In this document: positions 57,827 through 64,000 of the stretch, piece by piece
Layout: each line of letters starts with the position of its first letter
Position numbering within the stretch: the stretch's first letter is position 1
Source: Margaritifera margaritifera
Lineage: Eukaryota > Mollusca > Bivalvia > Unionida > Margaritiferidae
DNA: 64,000 nt
Assembly: GCA_029931535.1 (NCBI GenBank)
Contig: JAQPZY010001471.1
Span: forward strand, 1-64,000
Direction: 5' to 3'
The notes under the pieces: generated by a model
What the model saw: only the letters and a program-made list of their open reading frames with translations
The model's database searches: none
Told to the model about the DNA's origin: nothing
Position numbers and translations under genes: made by a program

Positions 57827-59099
57827 CCAACTTTCTCACCACATGCTTCCACCCCCATTGACATCAACAAGCTACGTAAAGATCGATGATGCCATCCGAA
57901 TCATTCAGAGTTATGGTAAGGGGGCTATTATGTGCAAAACTGACATTTCAGATGCTTTCAAACAGATTCCCATTGCGCCTTCGCAATGGCACTTGTTCTG
58001 CGTAAAATGGAGAGGACACTATTAGGTTTGTGTTCGCCTCCCCTTCGGGTCACGTTCAAGTCCAAAATTATTTGATACCCTGTCTCAGGCGATTTGTTGG
58101 ATAGCCAAACATAATTACGGTGTTGACGTCATCTTCCACCTCCTTGACGACTTTCTTACAATAGATCCTCCTTCTGCATGTGGTGAGAGAACTATGGCTT
58201 TGTTGACTTTAATTTTCAACAGATTGAAGATTCCCATGGCTCCAAACAAGACCATTGGCCCTTGTACAGTTTTAGAATATTTGGGAATAATTCTGGACTC
58301 GGATCAAATGCAAGCACGTCTACCGAGGGATAAAGTGGAACGTATTGCGAACTACATAAAAAACTTTCTTTACAAACGTAGTGTCCGCAAGCGAGAACTG
58401 CTCCAGTTACTCGGCCACTTCAATTATGCTACCCATGTTATCCTACCAGGGCGTGCGTTTGTGTCATACCTCATTCGACTATCTACCAAAGTCAGGGAAC
58501 TCCATCATTACGTACACTTTGATGCAAATTGTAGAGAGGAACTATATATGTGGTACCGATTCCTGGCTACGTGGAATGGAGTTTCTATGTTTCTTGACAA
58601 TCAGTCCACAACATCGGACAAACTAGAATTATACACAGATGCTTCATCCACGGTGGGGTATGGAGGTTACTTCAAAACCCACTGGTTTGCAGCTGCATGG
58701 TCTGATGATCTTAAAATGATTTTTTCTGTGGAGAATGATTTCTCTATGGCATTTAGGGAGTTATACCCCATTGTTGTTGCTGCTATTATTTGGGGTGAAG
58801 AGTGGGCAGGCAAACGCATAATATTTATATGTGATAATATGGCCACGGTGAATATACTTCTAAAGGGACGATCAAAATGTATGCATATAATGAAATTAAT
58901 GCGTAAACTTACATGGTGTGCGGCTTCTTGTAACTTTTATTTTTCTGCCAAACACATTCCTGGAGTTATCAACAATACAGCCGATGCCTTGTCCCGCCTT
59001 CAATTTCAGAAATTTCATGCACTGGCTCCGGACGCGGATCTGCAACCCAGCACATGCCCCCCACCCACGGAAGTCTTGTGGACCTGGATACAGAGGTAG
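57459..59099 (+). pseudogene. DIRS reverse transcriptase and RNase H, one in-frame stop
   Basis: The frame lies +1 to Gag, overlaps its end and is broken only by a TAG at 58,023-58,025. RT motifs are YVKIDDAIRIIQSYGKGAIM with CKTDISDAFKQIP (first catalytic Asp), LPFGSRSSPKLF, and the LLDDFL catalytic box of DIRS RTs. LEYLGIILD follows. RNase H begins near 58,615 with LELYTDASSTVGYGG (Asp), then RELYPIV (Glu), FICDNMATVNILL (Asp) and NTADALSRL (Asp), so all four acidic residues are present. The N-terminal fingers normally seen between Gag and the ISDAF box are very short here, so a deletion near 57,700-57,850 is likely. The DNA copy would be made in the cytoplasm from the element RNA. Confidence 0.82.
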
Positions 59100-60095
59100 A
59101 GATTTTGTGGAACCAGTCTTTGAGCCCTGCAACACAGATCGCCTACAACACTGCATTCAACGCGTTTAGGACCTTCATGCTGATGTGTGGCTTCGCCTCA
59201 ACCATGCAACTTTTGCCAGCTATTACGGAGAACACATTAATTTACTTTGCGACACATTGCAATAGAGTCCTCAACTTAAAGCATTCTACAATAAAATTGT
59301 ACCTCTGTGGCATTAGGTTCAAGTATATGCAGGCTGGTTTGCAATCACCATTCACCACAGACAGAAATAATCTGCCTCGTCTTGCCACCATCCTCCGGGC
59401 CATCAAAAAAAAAAAAAAAAAACCAAGGTTCACCTGAAAAAATGCGCCAGCCTATTACATTCGATATCCTAACAAGCATTTGTACAATTCTGCGTGGAGG
59501 AGTATTTGACACACACACGGATTTGCTGTTATTGACTGTCTGCACAGTTGCTTTCTTCGGCTTTCTGAGATGTGGGGAATTCACTGTTCGGGATTCCTTC
59601 AATCCAACCATTCATCTCTGTGTCGGCGATCTGCACTTCCACCTTGAAATTGCTTTTCTCAAGTTAAAATCGTCTAAAACCGACCCTTTTCGTAAGGGCG
59701 TGACCGTTCAGTTTCATGCCACAGGTCGCGCTATATGTCCATACACTGCTCTGTAGACTTTTATGCAGTTCAGGAGACGCTCATCGCCCCTGCCATATGC
59801 ACCGCTCTTCATTACGGCTACAGGTCAGGCATTGTCAAGAGTGGTGTTCCTTAATCACATGCAACTTCTCTACCGTAAGATGGGAATGGATACTAATCGG
59901 TTCAGTGGCCATTCATTCCGTATAGGTGCGGCTACTTCAGCGGCAGCGGCTCGCCTGGAAGACCATATAATCAAAGTTCTGGGCCGGTGGTCTTCAGATT
60001 GTTACACAAGATACATTTGCACTCCTCACAGTGCTATCCGGGCAGCGCAGAGAGCCATGGCCATGGATGCGGATAGCAATACACAGCAACCCTGA
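59054..60095 (+). pseudogene. DIRS tyrosine recombinase, frameshifted
   Basis: It starts inside the RT end (MPPTHGSLVD) in another frame. The N-terminal SAM-like domain includes SPATQIAYNTAFNAFRTFML. At 59,405-59,422 a run of 18 A bases shifts the frame by one. After it the catalytic domain continues: FFGFLRCGEF (first Arg), a TAG at 59,754-59,756, then GHSFRIGAATSAAA (His-x-x-Arg), LGRW and YTRYI (nucleophile Tyr). All catalytic residues are kept. The protein would join the circular DNA copy to the genome. The poly-A run has no counterpart in relatives' coding sequence as far as I know and is best explained by slippage expansion. Confidence 0.82.
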
Positions 60096-61100
60096 TCATG
60101 CTGCATTCAACATACAAGGATAGGAGGTCTCCCATTCACATTGTTCTTCCATCCTGGTTGTGTTTTTCTGGATCCAGTTCTACGGTGCTTTGCCATGTGA
60201 TGTGATTGCGGTTGTTCCAATTTCCAAAGTAGTGCATTGTGTTTCTATATTCATCGTATGTGTGGAGTTTCTACACGCGTGTGATACCGGTGTTCCTTGT
60301 GTGCCGTTTGTGCATATCCGTCATCTTCGTTGCCAAATGTGCTTTCAGTGCTTTCAGTTCATGGAGGTGTTAGTGCATTCTCAGGGTTTTCTTCTGCCCA
60401 TTTCATGGATGTGCTCATCTTGCTTCCTGCCTGTGTTGGATGTGATCATTGAATCGTTTCCATTCTCAATTTCCCACGGATTCATCGTTGCCGTCTTCCA
60501 AGATGTATCTTTCTCATGCTATGCCACCATCGTCCGACTCAGATTGGTACGCAATTATTTCACATAATGCGGCCCATACATGACCGGATGTCTTTGCAAC
60601 AGTGCAGTGTTTTCAGCACGCATGGAACCACTCTCAGCCATTCATTCACACAAGACTTTAAATTTACATATATCATAGACTTCTTGCAATTCAAGTGACT
60701 TTGTCTTGATAATTGCAATAATCAAGATTAGACATTTTCATAAATCATAGACTTATTGCGGTTCATGTGTCTTTGTCTTCATAAGTTCGAGTCTGGTGTT
60801 GCAGTTGAAATACCAGTCTACTCATAGTAATTGCATGCTGTTTCTTGCCATTGTCGATTTATTTCTTCATGTATGTATACCTTTCTTTTCCATTATTGTT
60901 GATATGCTACTGTTGTATAAACAAACATTTTTTTTTTTTTTCCTTTTCATTGAACACTGAAGGCTTTCCCATCTTATTACATTCTTGGGGGACAACATCT
61001 GCTGCACATATGTTCTCTTTGGGCATTTACTTCATTCCATTCCGTTTATTCACCCAAGAATCTAATGTCAGCGCTATATGGCGTATTCAAACTAAACCCA
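60096..61100 (+). other. 3' non-coding region of the DIRS element
   Basis: About 1 kb without a supported gene. A 135-codon frame at 60,160-60,567 is rich in Phe, Cys and Val and looks like chance. Two ~70-bp units with CATAGACTT.TTGC..TTCA.GTG, then CTTTGTCTT.ATAA, lie in tandem at about 60,675-60,785. DIRS elements keep terminal and internal complementary regions in such non-coding ends, but I could not pair this part with the left end by eye. Confidence 0.5.
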
Positions 61101-61306
61101 TTGAGTGAAGTCCACACAGTTGCCGCTGTCATCCCAACCTTCGTTGGACAGCCCAGTTGCCGCTGGGCTCCTTCAGTTTCCGCTGAAGAAACTTTACTCA
61201 AGGGTTATCCATAACATTCCGTCAGGGAGTTTCACAGCCCAGCTGTGACCTCTGTACAACCACGTTGTGCCATTCAGTAACCACTGAATCACTCACTGAC
61301 AGAATG
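61101..61306 (+). other. Tandem multi-branched fold structures (hairpin array) at the DIRS 3' end
   Basis: Two neighbouring folds. Fold 1: TTGAGTGAAGT (61,101-61,111) pairs with ACTTTACTCAA (61,191-61,201) through 11 pairs with one G-U. It encloses four hairpins: ACAG/CTGT (61,116-61,129), CCAAC/GTTGG (61,134-61,147), AGCCCAG/CTGGGCT (61,150-61,169) and CTTCAG/CTGAAG (61,171-61,188). Fold 2: CATTCCGTCAGGGAGT (61,215-61,230) pairs with ACTCACTGACAGAATG (61,291-61,306), 14 of 16 pairs. It encloses three hairpins: TCACAGC/GCTGTGA (61,232-61,248), ACAAC/GTTGT (61,256-61,268) and ATTCAGT/ACTGAAT (61,272-61,289). A small GTTAT/ATAAC hairpin joins the folds. Loops TTGCCG, TTTCCG and TTGCCG are alike. 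Confidence 0.8.
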
Positions 61307-61366
61307 AACCAAAACAGTTTCATCAGTAGCAGCAGACAGTCCCCCTAGGCAAACATTATAATTATA

Positions 61367-61372
61367 AATAAA
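61367..61372 (+). terminator. AATAAA polyadenylation signal of the DIRS element
   Basis: AATAAA about 60 bases after the second fold and near the place where element-like sequence gives way to AT-rich intron. It would end the element RNA just after the fold structures, so they would lie in its 3' UTR. Confidence 0.45.
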
Positions 61373-61379
61373 AACTTAA

Positions 61380-62394
61380 CTGAATCCGTGTTTTGTTGTG
61401 TATAAATTGCCATTGGAGTCAGCAAAAGTAAGATTTATTTTTTACAGTAAAACCTGTGAAAATTTAAACACTTAATAGTTATTGTTTTCTTTTTATGTCT
61501 GAGTTCTAAAAAATTTCATAGTCCAAGAATTTTGTGTGCAAATTGTTTAGGTCATTTAAGAATTATTTCCCTCTTTCAAAGAAGTATCAAGAGACAAAGG
61601 ATAATTATTCAAAAGATTTTCTCTGTAATATAAACCAAAATGTAAAGGCAGAAGTTTGAACTAAATATAGAGAAAAAGTTGACTCATCCTAAATTAATTT
61701 TCTATGTCAAGAGTTATACAGGAGGTGTTAATTTTTATAGGTTTTACTTGTTATAAGCCAGTTTCAACTGCCTTTACCTTGTTTGACTCATCAGACCTGC
61801 CATACATCATTTCTTGTGCATCATCAGTCCCTCAACATTTGCCATGTTTGCAATTTCCAGAACCACTTGTCCATTTTGATTTTAATGGTGGTAATTTTGG
61901 ATGAAACTCTGCTTTTGCTCAATTTTTATTTGGTGATATCCTGTCCTGCTACAATTGCAAGCAGCTATTATACCCATGTTGATATTGTTTTTATAACAAG
62001 AAGCCAGTTGTGATAAAATTTTGCAATGTTTCTTTTTAACATTTTCTGTCAAAGTTGTACAGCTGGTAGTCTGCTGGAATTGTTTGGCTTCCATAGAAAC
62101 CAGGTATGTAATTTGACATCTTATCTAATATCACCAAGGTAGTTGTTATCAAACTTGGAGCAATATTATACATGTAATTTTCTACCGAATTTATGTATTT
62201 TATTGTTGCCCAAGCAACCATTTAGCTTCCTAACAAAACAGGTTTAAAATGCATTTCAATACCATCAGCTTAAAACTAAACCAGGTGTGATTAAACTCTT
62301 CAGGAAGGTTCTTTGTCACAATTTGTACAGAAATTGTGCATTTTTTTCTTCTTTCCTTCCTTTTAGTAGCAACCTAGAGTACAAAAAAATCATC
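61380..62394. other. AT-rich intron or intergenic sequence
   Basis: No exon that continues the DLEC1-like frame in phase 0 was recognised, and no repeat. Confidence 0.4.
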
Positions 62395-63075
62395 TGTTGA
62401 GCTCACCTAGCTACAAGGCCAAGTGAGCTTATGGTATGGCCCTCCATCCATCATGGTTCAGATTTTGTAAACAATTGCTTATTATCAATCAGTTGGCCAT
62501 GTTTTTTATCCAGTCTTAATCAAACTTAGAATATAATCTTATATCATGGCGATCTATGACAAAATTTGATAATGATTGAAAAACATGCATGTTAGTATAA
62601 TGATTTTGCATCTGATTGGCAGAGCTTGTTACCACTTTGGAGACTGTATTTCAGATCTGACTTTGATCAAACTTGGAATATGGATTTATATCTTAAAGAT
62701 CTTGGACAAGTTTGATAAATAGTGGGAGTTATGTATATTGATGAGGTGATCTTGCATCTGATTGGCTGAGTTTGTTACCACTCTAGAGACCACCACTCTG
62801 ATCTGATCTGCTTTTTATCAGACTTGGAATAGGATCTTATATCATCAAAATCTTCGACGAGTTCAGTGATGAGTGAGATTCATTTATACTAGTGAGGTGA
62901 ACTTGTATCTGATTGACTGAGTTTGTTTCCTCTCTGGAAGCCATACTTCTGATTTCATTTTAATCAAACTTGGAATATGGATCTTATGGGCTTATATCAT
63001 TAAGACCTCAGATGTGTTCAGTATTGAGTGAGATCCTTTCATATTATTGAGGTTATCTTTGCATCTGATTGATGA
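62395..63075 (+). repeat. ~145-bp tandem repeat, same family as 38.4-39.4 kb
   Basis: It opens with a hairpin-like head, GAGCTCACCTAG...GGCCAAGTGAGCTTATGG, followed by four to five units with TTTGATCAAACTTGGAATATGG, TTATATCATCAAGATCTTGGAC, TTGATAATGAGTGAGATTCATG, ATGAGGTGATCTTGCATCTG and ATTGGCTGAGTTTGTTACCACTCT. Palindromic heads of this GAGCTCACC...GGTGAGCTT type are often seen in mollusc DNA, which is one reason for the taxonomic guess. Confidence 0.85.
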
Positions 63076-63354
63076 TCCACTTTTTCCATAATTAAACAAA
63101 TATCTGGGACAAAATAATTGCTGCCTTATGTATGAAATATTTCAGATTTTGTTCAGTGAAGGTTCTTTGCAGCATGGAAAATCATTAGTTTAGGGAGATG
63201 GGTTGCTTTGACACAAAAGAGGATAATCATACAAGGATCAACTTTGCCATGCCAATCTTTTTACAGATTCAGTTTCTCTATCCACTTTTCAGCTTGAAAA
63301 TGTATAATTTTGATGGTTATACATTTTTATTTTGGTAGAAAGTGACTTCATAGG

Positions 63355-63800
63355 TGAGATTTCCCATTCTTGACCCTGATGTATATTCCTTCTGAGACCT
63401 TTAGATGGCCCATCCTAGACCCTGACCTAAACCCCTTGCAAGACCCATAGATGGCCCATCCTAGACCCTGACTTAAATTCCTTACAAGACCCATAGATGG
63501 CCATCCTAGACCCTGACCTAAATTCCTTACAAGACCCATAGATGGCCCATCCTAGACCCTGACCTAAATTCCTTACAAGACCCATAGATGGCCCATTCTA
63601 GACCCTGACCTAAATTCCTTACAAGACCCATAGATGGCCCATCCTAGACCCTGACCTAAATTCCTTTCAAGACCCATAGATGGCCCATCCTAGACCCTGA
63701 CCTGAACCCCTTGCAAGACCCATAGATGGCCATCCTAGACCCTGACCTAAATTCCTTACAAGACCCATAGATGGCCCATCCTAGACCCTGACTGTGGCCA
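63355..63800 (+). repeat. 46-bp minisatellite, nine to ten copies
   Basis: The unit CCCATCCTAGACCCTGACCTAAATTCCTTACAAGACCCATAGATGG recurs nine times, plus a partial copy, with very few changes; two units lack one C (45 bp). A minus-strand frame through it (63,348-63,539) is an artefact of the repeat. Low divergence indicates recent expansion. Confidence 0.95.
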
Positions 63801-64000
63801 GAAGCTCTTTGCAGATAAAACTGTAATAATATTTATATTTACATGTTTCTACCAAATATGTCAGCTGTCTTGGTGTGTCCTTGGAAAAGGCACCTAGCTC
63901 CTATTTCCTCAGGATGATAGAGCCAATAATGTGTTAAAAGTGCCATGAAAACCCACAAAAGAAACCTTTGTACCAAATATATGTCTGTAGTAGCTTTTGT

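Larger units (their letters stand above)
56050..61375 (+). mobile_element. DIRS-type tyrosine-recombinase retrotransposon
   Basis: Three overlapping plus-strand reading frames encode Gag with zinc knuckles, RT/RNase H and a tyrosine recombinase. That set defines DIRS-order retrotransposons, which insert as circles by recombination and not with an integrase. No terminal repeat was identified with certainty: the left end lies somewhere before the Gag start, near 56,050-56,150, and the right end near the AATAAA at 61,367. It lies downstream of DLEC1-like exon d in the same orientation. Its coding DNA is clearly less AT-rich than the flanks. Only two premature stops and one poly-A frameshift were found, so it is a young copy compared with everything else in the window. 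Confidence 0.85.

Noticed and set aside
60160..60567. 135-codon frame after the DIRS recombinase
   Set aside because: Unusual Cys/Phe/Val composition, no motif, and it lies in the expected non-coding 3' part of a DIRS element.
63348..63539. 63-codon minus-strand frame with repeated Gly/Leu/Arg units
   Set aside because: It is the translation of the 46-bp minisatellite, which is not a multiple of three, so no constant protein repeat exists.

Overview
The window looks like nuclear DNA of a marine invertebrate, most likely a mollusc. It is AT-rich, has spliced genes with GT-AG introns, and is full of diverged transposons, tRNA-derived SINEs, microsatellites and tandem arrays with periods of about 140-160 bp. 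The taxonomic call is inference: it rests on repeat types common in bivalve and gastropod sequence and on a cilia gene of animal type.

Region 1 (1-30 kb) is a graveyard of Maverick/Polinton elements. Four partial copies can be read through frameshifts. Copy A (1-4.97 kb, minus) keeps, in transcription order, an internal pX-like gene, a Lys/Glu-rich gene, integrase with chromodomain, a small membrane protein, the minor capsid protein and the major capsid protein. Copy B (16.2-17.6 kb, minus) and copy C (24.2-24.9 kb, plus) are integrases of a second subfamily. Copy D (25.3-27.4 kb, plus) is collinear with A, and a piece of adenovirus-type protease follows it (27.7-28.0 kb). A pair of ~750-bp inverted repeats (15.22-15.99 and 29.18-29.92 kb) brackets B, C, D and the protease. 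They may be Polinton terminal inverted repeats or two solo LTRs. Several tandem arrays and three members of one SINE family (one of them at 41 kb) lie in or near this region.

Region 2 (30-42 kb) has no recognisable gene. It holds microsatellites, minisatellites (a ~20-copy array at 36.5-37.6 kb), two ~145-bp arrays and a MITE cluster.

Region 3 (42-64 kb) holds the host genes. A single-exon 751-aa F-box/LRR protein lies on the minus strand (42,349-44,604) with a spliced 5' UTR. The first recognised exons of a DLEC1/CFAP81-like ciliary protein lie on the plus strand (four exons, 49,263-55,085). Intron 2 carries two head-to-head Tigger/pogo transposase fragments. Downstream of exon 4 lies a recent, sense-oriented DIRS-type retrotransposon: Gag, RT/RNase H and tyrosine recombinase, with two premature stops and one poly-A frameshift. 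Its 3' non-coding end carries two adjacent multi-branched fold structures (61,101-61,201 and 61,215-61,306). Their hairpins show covariation-like stem changes. This is the most unusual structure seen here. The window closes with a ~145-bp array and a 46-bp minisatellite.
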